The position numbers were made by a program, and so were the translations under genes. The notes below the pieces were generated by a model. The model ran no database searches and had not been told where the DNA came from. It saw nothing but the letters and a program-made list of their open reading frames with translations. A DNA stretch of 64,000 nucleotides from Anthoceros angustus. Lineage: Eukaryota > Streptophyta > Anthocerotopsida > Anthocerotales > Anthocerotaceae. The stretch is from assembly GCA_010909165.1 (NCBI GenBank), contig MU008178.1:260369-324368 (forward strand). The letters run 5' to 3'. This document shows positions 22,822 to 34,146 of the stretch, in pieces. Every line of letters starts with the position of its first letter. The first letter of the stretch is position 1.

Positions 22822-23422
22822 TTCATTTGGAGCCTGAAGTTTATTTGGCCATATTTACTTCAGCCTGTTTTGAACTTTGTGAAATAGTCCATCCTTAGTT
22901 CTTTGGTCCCCGCCTCGCTGTCCCGGCCTTGACATTCAAGAATGTGATTGATTCTGCTGTCAAGCCCCAGACTGCGTTGACATAACTCGGTGCATCACAC
23001 TCATTTTCCCTGGAGTCTCTTGGAATCTGCTGGAAGGGTTCGGCGGGTGGGGAGGTTTGTGATGGGTTGTTGTTAGACATTCAAACCTATCCTTAACATC
23101 TTTTCCCATGAATTGCGTGGGAGTGACTTGGACCGACTAGGTGCTGAAGTCCGTCCGGATTTAATGCGGAGGTACGTTGTGTGGACTCCAGAGCACGTTC
23201 GTGGGCTCCAACGCACGGCATTGGGCCTTGTGTGGGCTAAGCCGGGTGGGGTATAGAGGAGTTTCTTCAAAATCAGAAATTTGCTGGATGACATGTGGAC
23301 AAGGATTGTTACGACGGTAGAATCACAATCCCATCATCCTATATCGGTTCTGCATTAACGAAAATTTTTAAAAAGACATTGCTACAATATAAAAGATAGA
23401 CAAAGATTCAAGGGTTTCTCTC
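22822..23422. other. Shared 3' flank of the WD40 gene and the neprosin remnant
   Basis: Non-coding DNA between the WD40 stop codon and the end of the minus-strand neprosin remnant. The whole stretch recurs, inverted, in every array unit (for example 27628-28205). It serves as the 3' flank of both convergent genes and is the clearest proof that the array derives from this junction. No ORF of note. Confidence 0.75.
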
Positions 23423-23960
23423 TCATAGCACTTCTTCCATAAATGCATCCGTATCTTCACTAGCTTCATAAGAGGAAGATTTGAGCCTAAGTATCTGAAC
23501 CACTCGCCCACCAAAAAAAAAATAGATACCAGGAAGAATATTGTTTACAGCAGTCGGAAAATAGAATGATTTTCCATTCCAATTGTCCTCATAAGTTGAA
23601 TGGATTACTATTCTATCAAGGAAATTTGGAATCAGCATGTTATTCTTGTCATCCTTCATCAAATACATCAAGCTGTTTTGATAGGCCGGTACACTCCTGT
23701 CACCAACCTGTGCTGGACCATGAACATCTGTCCCTAGTCTCCCATTTCCCAACATGACTTGCGAATATTTACTTGTCATACCAAGGTTGCCTCCCCATTC
23801 CAGGTGATTAAATAGTTCAAGAGAAAGAAAGCCATCAAATATTGACGTTGGCCAATAACCAACTGCTTGTCCATTAATAAACAACCATAAATTAGCCGTG
23901 TTTGAATCCTGGATCACATTGTCCAAACTAAGAATGAGTATGGAGAGCCAAAAAGTCCAG
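23423..23960 (-). pseudogene. Neprosin-domain (DUF239) gene, truncated founder-orientation copy
   Basis: On the minus strand one open frame encodes the neprosin C-terminal part: DSNTANLWLFINGQAVGYWP, then LEWGGNLG, QVMLGNGRLG, and GIYFFFGG near the end. These match, in order, the family's W-W-L-x-x-N-G..GYWP, WGG, MGSG and YFYFGGPG landmarks. The frame is uninterrupted here, unlike most array copies. All upstream exons are missing: at about 23960 the sequence switches abruptly to an inverted WD40 exon 8 fragment, creating a chimeric frame that extends to 24055. Neprosins are secreted glutamate-type prolyl endopeptidases, known from pitcher fluid and widespread in plants. The truncated copy cannot make an active enzyme. 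Confidence 0.85.
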
Positions 23961-24220
23961 ATCGCAAAGGGTATCACTCCACTCACCTTCACTATCTCAG
24001 GTCGAGAACGAGGAAGGTTGTAAGCAACCAACACACATAAATGGAAAGCCTGCACAGAAACAACTTATCATACAACTAGGTAGAGCCCGTATAATGTGAT
24101 GACAAAAGGGCACAATCACCTTGAAAGGGTCTCCTCTCAATGTCTGCATTTAAAGGGAATTTTTCATACCACGACCTTACAACATAGCACATGCCTGCGT
24201 TAGATTGTTGCAAACTACCT
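23961..24220 (-). pseudogene. WD40-gene fragment W0 (exons 8-7, inverted)
   Basis: Minus-strand copy of WD40 exon 8 (AFHLCVLVAYNLP), intron 7 and part of exon 7, fused directly to the neprosin remnant. It carries CATTTAAAGGG where other units have CGCACGTAAAGGG; the fragment at 48.76-48.91 kb shares this variant. Ends at the foldback junction. Confidence 0.85.
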
Positions 24221-24251
24221 AGTTGTATGATAGTATCATACAACTAGGTAG
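24215..24251. repeat. Perfect 18-bp palindromic junction (1-bp spacer)
   Basis: CTACCTAGTTGTATGATA at 24215-24232, then G, then its exact reverse complement at 24234-24251. It sits where the W0 fragment stops and unit 1 begins, so it marks an inversion or snap-back breakpoint rather than a regulatory site. Confidence 0.9.
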
Positions 24252-24645
24252 AGCCCGTATAATGTGATGACAAATGGGCACAATCACCTTAAAAGGGTCT
24301 CCTCTCAATGACCGCACGTAAAGGGAATTTTTCATACCACGACCTTGCAACATAGCGCATGCCTGCGTTAGATTGTTGCAAACTACATATGCTTTGTTGA
24401 CCTGGTAAATCCACCATCAAAGTAACATACCTCCAACGCCACATCCCAAAGACGCCTCCCTGTGTGTGCACAAAGAAATCGTCGACATTCTCCTCACAAC
24501 TTCATGTGATTATGTAATGCCTTCCATTCATATAGTAAGAGCGTAATGATCGCTACTGGGAGCCATGTCAAACATCATATGCAATATGCCATCCACAAAA
24601 GATGTTGCCGACGTGCAACCAATCAAATTTCGGATGATACGTTTA
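24234..24645 (-). pseudogene. WD40-gene fragment, exons 7-6 (start of unit 1)
   Basis: Inverted copy of intron 7 through exon 6 (GRGxKNSLYVRSLRGDPFK; QTGRRLxDVALE; VRQHL...MMFD region with indels). Similarity to the WD40 gene ends in intron 5, at the point corresponding to about 22120, after GATGATACGTTTAGA. That fixes the outer limit of the originally duplicated segment. Confidence 0.85.
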
Positions 24646-25568
24646 GATTTCTTCGCACATCTTCTCTCCAACCACCTCATCCGCAAGGACCTCAAATTAA
24701 GATACCTTCGTCTCACTTGGTCCCCATTTCAAAAGGAGGAGTTTTGTGTCAATCCTCCTTTTGGTTTCTAAACTTGTGCCCGCTATCAACTTAGTTCTCT
24801 TCTTTCCTTCAAACTCCGTAAACTCAATTTAGTTAATTGTTAGCTCGCATCACCTCGGGATTGAGACGATGCATGAAAGGCGTTCTTAGGCGGCGATTCG
24901 TGTACGAGGCTAGGGCTCTCTCTACCAAGATGGCTGTTAATCGATATTAGCTAGATAGTTCTATAATGAGGGAGAAAGATTTAGGCAAATGTTTACGATG
25001 TGAGACGATTCCTATCACGGAGTCTTTTTAGATAGACTTGACCATCCGGCTATAATCTATCGGGTTGGATAATCGAAATGAGCAACTTTTGTGTCTAGTT
25101 TGTCGTTTGCAAATAGGTTACAACTTTTCACATCCCGTGAAAGATGGCTTGATTACGATCGTGGTGCAAGTATGCGCGGACATGGTCATAGATACCACCA
25201 AACCTAATTGAAGAGATCACAAGATCTCAACGCAAATGGAGATCAATGTCATGAGTTTTCACCTTCGACCGCCGCCTTTGCCTCAGCTCGAGTGGATCAT
25301 GCTACCGCTAATTGTATTTTTGATCCAACTTTGGAACTCCACAATAGAGAACCTTGGGAAAGATGATTAATCAGAACAAAGGTGCCGGAACAATTTGGGG
25401 TACATCAATATAGTTAGTTGTGATGGACTTGGATCATGTGATTGATAACCCTCATCCAATGATTTTTTTTGTGTTTTAATATTATTTTAACATTATCGCT
25501 CCCAATTCCAAACCCAATCGCCAAAGAAAAAAGAAGATGGTCTTTTATGCCTGAAACATATTGTACTC
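24646..25568. other. Unit spacer (non-coding)
   Basis: About 0.9 kb between the WD40 fragment and the neprosin promoter, repeated in all units. It has no recognised coding content or tRNA; short frames (for example one containing LRKDLKLRYLRL-like sequence) are not family matches. Presumably the original upstream region of the neprosin gene. Confidence 0.5.
24731..24762. other. 10-bp inverted repeat with 12-nt loop, conserved in every unit
   Basis: AAAAGGAGGA, loop GTTTTGTGTCAA, TCCTCCTTTT. Present unchanged in all complete units (for example about 28949, 33159, 37397, 41618, 49935). Potential hairpin in the spacer; role unknown. Confidence 0.8.
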
Positions 25569-25632
25569 AATATTTAATTAAATATTAAATATATTTATTA
25601 TCGAGAGTTTGGAATGGAGAAGGCTATATATA
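25569..25632 (+). promoter_or_regulatory. Neprosin promoter in unit 1: AT palindrome and TATA box
   Basis: A perfect 18-bp palindrome AATATTTAATTAAATATT (25569-25586), then a TATA box CTATATATA (25624-25632) about 90 bp before the first ATG of the neprosin copy. Equivalent TATA boxes lie at about 29843, 34053, 38286, 42500, 50832, 55072 and 60470. The promoter has been amplified with the gene. Confidence 0.55.
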
Positions 25633-25715
25633 TGTAGACTTGGGTCTTAAGTCCTCATCCTTTTCGGTCAGGATAAGGTATATGATTATTTGTGATAGAA
25701 AATAGAATTGTCACC

Positions 25716-27627
25716 ATGTTTGTTTGGTTACTTGTATGCTTGTTTAATGTGTCCATATTGTATCACAATGGAGTTGTGATGGCAAACATATTGAGTCTAC
25801 CCCTTGGATGATGCCAACTTCCTCTTAACCAATTTTCAAAGGCCATTCCTCGAATCGCATAATGTATTCCACTTGTTCTACTTTATATTTGTTTGATCCA
25901 ATAGTCTGCTCATCAATGTGCATGTGATTATACAAACGATATTTCTTTTGTTTTCAATGGAGTGATTATGCATGTGACGAACGATAATTCTTTGGTGAGT
26001 GTCCTGCACTTTCGGATGGTACAATCGTAGATTGCGTGAAGATAGAAGATCAATTAACGTTACAACATCCACTTTTGAAGGACATGTTATACAAGTATGT
26101 ATTTATATTCAAGTTACAAGTCATTCTTGTAATCAACAATATCTAGAACATTCAAGTATGGATATTAATATAGTTTTGTTTTGCGAAACCACCGGTTTCA
26201 CTAAGACATAATTATGTGGAGTCCACGAATGTCAAACGTGTAATCCAAATTTATGAACAAGAAGTGGGTTCATGTCCAAAAGGTACCATTCCAATTCAAA
26301 GGTTCACTTACGAGCAAATGAATAGAAGTATAGAAGTGAAGAGGAGAGTCGACATAAGTCGCGAGGTGAAGAGGAGAGTCGACAATGGACGGAGGTCTCT
26401 CCTCATGTTGAAGATGATGGCTTTTTATTTTGAGGTATACTATTCATGGTCCACATTCCATTTTGTTTACACTTAAGGGTATTTGCACGATACTAATGAG
26501 GATAAATTTGCACGGTGATACTAAATATGAATTGACTCGTATGTTTATGTGAGATACAGGCCGTATACTGTACAACAACAAGACTACTTTTATGGAGTGC
26601 GGTGATTAGCATTTGGGATCCGGGAGAGAGAGGTCCAAATGATTTCTCAAGCTCATATATTCGTCTTGAAAGCCGTGGAGACTATGGCGAATATAATGGT
26701 GTTGATATTGGATGGCATGTAAGTCAAAAGGGTATAGTATTTGTTTGTTTTTATAAGCGCAAATGATACATGTACTTATTTTTCTCGCTTGTTGCAATTG
26801 CAGAAATTTCCATTTTGTATTCAAATGACCCTCTACCTCGTTTGTACATTGGATATAAGGTTAGTTCATACACTCATGTGCGTTCCTATATTTAATTATA
26901 TTATTTTGAAAATCAGTTGGGTTCCAAACAACAATCCTTTCATCTTATGTGCGTCCATGTACAACGGGTGTTTTAACTTGTTTTGCGGTTTGTGCAAACT
27001 AATCCGCATTTGTGTTCGTGGTGCTTTCCTCACGATTATGAGGGGACAACTATAAATGCTCGGATAAGCAAAGTAAGTATAACAATCTTTTATCAACAAT
27101 TAGACAACAAAATGGACTTATTGACTCTCCATACTCATTCTTAGTTTGGACAATGTGATCCAGGATTCAAACACGGCTGATTTATGGTTGTTTATTAATG
27201 GACAAGCGGTTGGTTATCGACATCAATATTTGATGGCTTTCTTTCTCTTGAACTATTTAATCACCGGAATGGGAGGCAACCTTGGTATGACAAGTAAATA
27301 TTCGCAAGTCATGTTGGGAAATGGGAGACTAGGGACGATGCTCATGGTCCAAAGAGAGACAGGAGTGTACCGCCTATCAAAAACGGCTTGATGTATTTGA
27401 TGAAGGATGACAAGAATAACATGCGATTCCAAATTTCCTTGATAGAATAGTAATCCATTCAACTTATGAAGACAATTGGAATGGAAAATCATTCTATGTT
27501 CCAGTAGAACAATATTCTTCCGGTATCCGGTTTTTTGGTGGGCGAGTGGTTCGGATACCTTAGTCTCAAATCTTCCTCTTATGAAGCTAGTGAAGATACG
27601 GATGCATTTATGGAAGAAGTGCTATGA
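25716..27627 (+). pseudogene. Neprosin-domain gene copy N1
   Basis: Start MFVWLLVCLFNVSILYHNG is a plausible signal peptide. Exon blocks follow in family order: activation domain (SDGTIVDCVKIEDQLTLQHP; SCPKGTIPIQRFTYEQMNR) and peptidase domain (ISIWDP, GPNDFSSSYIRLES, DIGWHVSQ, NDPLPRLYIGYK, CFNLFC-GFVQTNP, LWLFINGQAVGY, then the C-terminal landmarks). Here the W-P of GYWP and the L of HLEWGG are lost by small indels. The activation and peptidase domains correspond to Neprosin_AP (DUF4409) and Neprosin (DUF239). The PNDFS-GWHVSQ block is read in frame in this copy. Several 1-3 base indels break the frame, including at the acceptor reading TTTGCGAAACC instead of TTTGCAGAAACC. Whether these are real mutations or consensus errors is open. 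Confidence 0.8.
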
Positions 27628-28205
27628 GAGAAACCCTTGAACCTTTGTCTATCTTTTATATTGTAGCAATGTCTTTTAAAATTTTTCGTTAACGCAGAAC
27701 CGATATAGGATCGGGGATTGTGATTCTAACGTCAGAACAATCCTTGTCCACATGTCATCCAGCAAATTTCTGATTTTGAAGAAACTCCTCTATACCCCAC
27801 CGGCTTAGCCCACGAAGGCCCAATGCGCGTTGGAGCCACCAAGTGGTAAGACAAACAATCCACACAACGCCTCCGCATTAAATCGACGGACTTCAACACC
27901 TAGTTGGTCCAAGTCACTCCCACGCAATTTATGGGAAAGCGGTGTTAAGGATAGTTTTGAATGTCTAACAACAACCCATCACAAACCTCCCCACCAGAAC
28001 CCTTGCAGCAGATTTCAAGAGACTCCGGGGAAAATGAGTGTGATGCACCGAGTTATGTCAACAGCATGGGGCTTGACAGATAATCAATCACGTTCTTGAA
28101 TGTCAAGGCGGACGGGAGGGACCAAAGAACTAAGGATGGACTATTTCACAAAGTTCAAAAAGCGTTGAAGTAAATATGGCGAAATAAACTTGGGCTCCAA
28201 ATGAA

Positions 28206-28866
28206 TCAAGGTCCCATGCTCGCAAGAGATGTATCTGGTTACCTTGGCCACCCTTTGTGCCCTTCACTAGATAGAAGGTTGACCTAAAGCAATTCTAGTC
28301 AAATTGTTTAGTCACAAGCACGACGCAGAGGAGTGGACCAGCGAGCAGATCGCAAAGGGTATCGGCCACTCACCTTCACTATCTCGGTCGAGAATGAGGA
28401 AGGTTGTAGGCAACCAACACACGAAATGGAAAGCTCGCATAAAAAGCGACTTATCATACAACTAGGTAGAGCCCGTATAATGTGATGACAAATGGGCACA
28501 ATCACCTTAAAAGGGTCTCCTCTCAATGACCGCACGTAAAGGGAATTTTTCATACCACGACCTTGCAACATAGCACATGCATAAGTTAGATTGTTGCAAA
28601 CTACATATGCTTTGTTGACTGGTAAATCCACCATCAAAGTAACATACCTCCAACGCCACATCCCAAAGACGCCTCCTGTGTGCATGTAAAAATACGTCGA
28701 CATTCTCCTCACAACTTCATGTGATTATGTAATGCCTTCCATTCATATAGTAAGAGCGTGTAATTATCGCTACGTGGGAGCCATGTCAAACATCATATGC
28801 AATATGCCATCCACAAAGCAGATGTTGCCGTCGCGTGCAACCAATCAAATTCGGATGATATGTTTA
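28206..28866 (-). pseudogene. WD40-gene fragment W1 (exons 9-6)
   Basis: Inverted copy of the WD40 3' end between N1 and N2. Exon 7 reads GRGMKNSLYVRSLRGDPFK (Gln to Arg and Leu to Met relative to the gene). Exon 9 retains the stop position but is frameshifted. It lacks exons 1-5, so it is not a gene. Confidence 0.85.
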
Positions 28867-29936
28867 GATTTCTTAGCATCTTCTCTCCAACCACCTCATC
28901 AAGGACCTCAAATTAAGATACCTTCGTCTCACTTGGTCCCCATTTCAAAAGGAGGAGTTTTGTGTCAATCCTCCTTTTGGTTTCTCGCCCAGCCCGCTAT
29001 CAACTTAGTTCTCTTCTTTCCTTCAAACTCCGTAAACTCAATTTAGTTAATTGTTAGCTCGCATCACCTCGTGATTGAGGCGGATGCGGCATGAAAGGCG
29101 TTCTTAGGCAGCCTGATTCGTGTACGAGGCGGCTAGGGCCTGTCTCTTACCAAGATGGTCATAATCGGATATTAGCTAGATAGTTCTATAATGAGGAGAA
29201 AGATTTAGGCAAATGTTTGCGATGTGAGACGATTCCTATCACGAGTCTTTTAGATAGACTTGACCGATCCGCTATAATCTATCGAGGTTGGATAATCGAA
29301 ATGAGCAACTTTTGTGTCTAGTTTGTCGTTTTGCAAATAGGTTACAACTTTTCACATCCCGTGAAAGATGGCTTGATTACGATCGTGGTGCAAGTATGCA
29401 AGGCAGACATGGTCATAGATACCACCAAACCTAATTGAAGAGATCACAAGATCTCAACGCAAATGGAGATCAATGTCATGAGTTTTCACCTTCGTCATCG
29501 ACTTTGCCTCCGGTTGAGTGGATCATGCTACCGCTAATTGTATTTTTGATCCAACTTTGGAACTCCCAATAGAGAACCTTGGGAAAGATGATTAATCAGA
29601 ACAAAGGTGCGGAACAATTTGGGGTACATCAATATAGTTAGTTGTGATGGACTTGGATCATGTGATTGATAACCCTCATCCAATGATTTTTTTGTGTTTT
29701 AATATTATTTTAACATTATCGCTCCCAATTCCAAACCCACGGCCAAAGAAAAAAGAAGATGGTCTTTTATGCAAACATATTGTACTCAATATTTAATTAA
29801 ATATTAAATATATTTATTATCGAGAGTTTGGAATGGAGAAGGCTATATATATGTAGACTTGGTCTTAAGTCCTCATCCTTTTCCAGTCTTGGGATAAGGT
29901 ATATGATTATTTGTGATAGAAAATAGAATTGTCACC

Positions 29937-31861
29937 ATGTTTGTTTGGTTACTTGTATGCTTGTTTAATGTGTCCATATTGTATCACAATGGAGTTGTGA
30001 TGGCAAACATATTGAGTCTACCCCTTGGATGATGCCAACTTCCTCTTAACCAATTTTCAAAGGCCATTCCTCGAATCGCATAATGTATTCCACTTGTTCT
30101 ACTTTATATTTGTTTGATCCAATAGTCTGCTCATCAATGTGCATGTGATTATACAAACGATATTTCTTTTGTTTTCAATGGAGTGATTATGCATGTGGAC
30201 GAACGATAATTCTTTGGTGAGTGTCCTGCGACTTTCGGATGGTACAATCAGATTGCGTGAAGATAGAAGATCAATTAACGTTACAACATCCACTTTTTGA
30301 AGGACATGTTATACAAGTATGTATTTATATTCAAGTTACAAGTCATTCTTGTAATCAACAATATCTAGAACATTCAAGTATGGATATTAATATAGTTTTG
30401 TTTTGCGAAACCACCGTTTCACTAAGACATAATTATGTGGAGTCCACGAATGTCAAGCGTGCAATCCAAATTTATGAACAAGAAGTGGGTTCATGTCCAA
30501 AAGGTACCATTCCAATTCAAAGGTTCACTTACGAGCAAATGAATAGAAGTATAGAAGTGAAGAGGAGAGTCGACATAAGTCGCGAGGTGAAGAGGAGAGT
30601 CGACAATGGACGGAGGTCTCTCCTCATGTTGAAGATGATGGCTTTTTATTTGAGGTATACTATTCATGGTCCACATTCCATTTTGTTTACACTTAAGGGT
30701 ATTTGCACCGATACTAATGAGGATAAATTTGCACGGTGATACTAAATATGAATTGACTCGTATGTTTATGTGAGATACAGGCCGTATACTCTACAACAAC
30801 AAGACTACTTTTATGGAGTGGTGCGGTGATTAGCATTTGGGATCCAGTTGTGAGAGAGGTCCAAATGATTTCTCAAGCTCATATATTCGTCTTGAAAGCC
30901 GGGGAGACTATGGCGAATATAATGGTGTTGATATTGGATGGCATGTAAGTCAAAAGGGTATAGTATTTGTTTGTTTTTATAAGCGCAAATGATACATGTA
31001 CTTATTTTTCTCGCTTGTTGCAATTGCAGAAATTTCCATTTTGTATTCAAATGACCCTCTACCTCGTTTGTACATTGGATATAAGGTTAGTTCATACACT
31101 CATGTGCGTTCCTATATTTAATTATATTATTTTGAAAATCAGTTGGGTTCCAAACAACAATCCTTTCATCTTATGTGCGTCCATGTACAACGGTGTTTTA
31201 ACTTGTTTTTGCTGGGTTTGTGCAAACTAATCCGCATTTGTGTTCGGTGGTGCTTTCCTCATCGATTATGAGGGACAACTATAAATGCTCGGATAAGCAA
31301 AGTAAGTATAACAATCTTTTATCAACAATTAGACAACAAAATGGACTTATTGACTCTCCATACTCATTCTTAGTTTGGACAATGTGATCCAGATTCAAAC
31401 ACGGCTGATTTATGGTTGTTTATTAATGGACAAGCGGTTGGTTATTGGCCGACATCAATATTTGATGGCTTTCTTTCTCTTGAACTATTTAATCACCGGA
31501 ATGGGAGGCAACCTTGGTATGACAAGTAAATATTCAAGTCATGTTAGGAAAATGGGAGACTAGGGATGATGCTCATGGTCCAAAGACAGTTGGTGATGGA
31601 GTGTACCGCCTATCAAAACGGCTTGATGTATTTGATGAAGGATGACAAGAATAACATCTGATTCCAAATTTCCTTGATAGAATAGTAATCCATTCAACTT
31701 ATGAAGACAATTGGAATGGAAAATCATTCTATGTTCACCGTAACAATATTCTTCCGTATCCGGTTTTTTTGGTGGGCGAGTGGTTCGGATACCTTAGTCT
31801 CAAATCTTCCTCTTATGAAGCTAGTGAAGATACGGATGCATTTATGGAAGAAGTGCTATGA
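29937..31861 (+). pseudogene. Neprosin-domain gene copy N2
   Basis: Same architecture as N1. The activation-domain exons are open as one 172-codon frame (30221-30739) that includes intron sequence. The start of the peptidase block is shifted near GGATCCAGTTGTGAGAGAGG. The GYWP motif region (GGTTATTGGCCGAC) is intact, but the C-terminal exon has indels at CACCGGAATGG and after TTCTATGTT. Confidence 0.75.
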
Positions 31862-32431
31862 GAGAGAAACCCTTGAACCTTTGTCTATCTTTTATATTGT
31901 AGCAATGTCTTTTAAAATTTTTCGTTAACGCAGAACCGATATAGGATCGGGATTGTGATTCTAACGTCGTAACAATCCTTGTCCACATGTCATCCAGCAA
32001 ATTTCTGATTTTGAAGAAACTCCTCTATACCCCACCGCTTAGCCCACGCAAGGCCCAATGCGTGCGTTGGAGCCCAGTATGGTAAGACAAACAATCCACA
32101 CAACGCATTCGCATTAAATCCGAGCGGACTTCAACACCTAGTTGGTCCAAGTCACTCCCACGCAATTTATGGGAAGCGGTGTTAAGGATAGTTTTGAATG
32201 TCTAACAACAACCCATCACAAACCTCCCACCCGAACCCTTGCGCAGATTTCAAGAGACTCAGGAAAATGAGTGTGATGCAGAGTTATGTCAACGCATGGG
32301 CTTGACAGAATCAATCACGTTCTTGAATGTCAAGGCGGACTGAGGGACCAAAGAACTAAGGATGGACTATTTCACAAAGTTCAAAAAGCGTTGAAGTAAA
32401 TATGGCGAAATAAACTTGGGCTCCAAATGAA

Positions 32432-33075
32432 TCAAGGTCCCCATGCTCGCAAGAGATGTCTATGATTGCTTGGCCACCCTTTGTGCCCTTCACTAGATAG
32501 AAGGTTGACCTAAAGCAATTCTAGTCAAATTGTTTAGTCACAAGACGCAGTGGACCAGCGATGGAGATCGCAAAGGGTATCGGGCCACTCACCTTCACTA
32601 TCTCGGTCGAGAATGAGGAAGGTTGTAGGCAACCAACACAGAAATGGAAAGCTGCAAAAAGCGACTTATCATACAACTAGGTAGAGCCGTATAATGTGAT
32701 GACAAATGGGCACAATCACCTTAAAAGGGTCTCCTCTCAATGACCGCACGTAAAGGGAATTTTTCATACCACGACCTTGCAACATAGCACATGCCTGCGT
32801 TAGATTGTTGCAAACTACATATCTTTGTTGACTGGTAAATCCACCATCAAAGTAACATACCTCAACGCCACATCCCAAAGACGCCTCCTGTGTGCACAGT
32901 AAAATACGTCGACATTCTCCTCACAACTTCATGTGATTATGTAATGCCTTCCATTCATATAGTAAGGCGTGTGTAATTGATCGTACGGGAGCCATGTCAA
33001 ACATCATATGCAATATGCCATCCATAAACAGATGTTGCCGCACGTGCAACCAATCAAATTCGGATGATACGTTTA
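32432..33075 (-). pseudogene. WD40-gene fragment W2 (exons 9-6)
   Basis: Inverted WD40 3' end between N2 and N3. Loses one base in the exon 6 donor region (ACCTCAACGCC instead of ACCTCCAACGCC) and has other small indels. Confidence 0.82.
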
Positions 33076-34146
33076 GATTTCTTCGCACATCTTCTCTCCA
33101 ACCACCTCATCCGCAAGGACCTCAAATTAAGATACCTTCGTCTCACTTGGTCCCCATTTCAAAAGGAGGAGTTTTGTGTCAATCCTCCTTTTGGTTTCTC
33201 ACCAGTGCCCTATCAACTTAGTTCTCTTCTTTCCTTCAAACTCAGAACTCAATTTAGTTAATTGTTAGCTCGCATCACCTCGGGATTGAGGCGGGTGCGG
33301 CATGAAAGGCGTTCTTAGACGACGATTCGGTGTCGAGGCGGCTAGGGCTCATCTCTTACCAAGATGGTGTTAATCGGCGATATTAGCTAGATAGTTCTAT
33401 AATGAGGAGAAAGATTTAGGCAAATGTTTCGATGTGAGGCGATTCCTATCACGAGTCTTTTAGATAGACTTGACCATCCGGCTATAATCTATCGGGTTGG
33501 ATAATCGAAATGAGCAACTTTTGTGTCTAGTTTGTCGTTTTGCAAATAGGTTACAACTTTTCACATCCCGTGAAAGATGGCTTGATTACGTGGTGCAAGT
33601 ATGCGCAGTATGGTCATAGATACCACCAAACCTAATTGAAGAGATCACAAGATCTCAACGCAAATGGAGATCAATGTCATGAGTTTTCACCTTCGTCTTG
33701 TGACTTTGCCTCCGGTTTGAGTGGATCATGCTACCGCTAATTGTATTTTTGATCCAACTTTGGAACTCCACAATAGAGAACCTTGGGAAAGATGATTAAC
33801 TGTAACAAAGGTGCGGAACAATTTGGGGTACATCAATATAGTTAGTTGTGATGGACTTGGATCATGTGATTGATAACCCTCATCCAATGATTTTTTTTGT
33901 GTTTTAATATTATTTTAACATTATCGCTCCCAATTCCAAACCCAATTCGCCAAAGAAAAAAGAAGATGGTCTTTTATGCCTGAAACATATTGTACTCAAT
34001 ATTTAATTAAATATTAAATATATTTATTATCGAGAGTTTGGAATGGAGAAGGCTATATATATGTAGACTTGCGGTCTTAAGTCCTCATCCTTTTCGGCTG
34101 GGGATAAGGTATATGATTATTTGTGATAGAAAATAGAATTGTCACC

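Noticed and set aside
22870-23080. Minus-strand ORF 22895-23080 as a small gene
   Set aside because: Lies in the shared 3' flank, differs in frame between units, and matches nothing recognised.
26300-26400. Duplicated GTGAAGAGGAGAGTCGACA motif considered as a CRISPR-like or minisatellite array
   Set aside because: Only two copies per unit, within a neprosin exon; eukaryotic context.
26606-26824. Repeated minus-strand ORF beginning MNTKWKFLQLQQ in every unit, and the plus-strand ORF beginning MFVFISANDTC
   Set aside because: Both cross the intron between the GWHVSQ and NDPLPRLYIGYK neprosin exons; they are shadows repeated because the unit is repeated.
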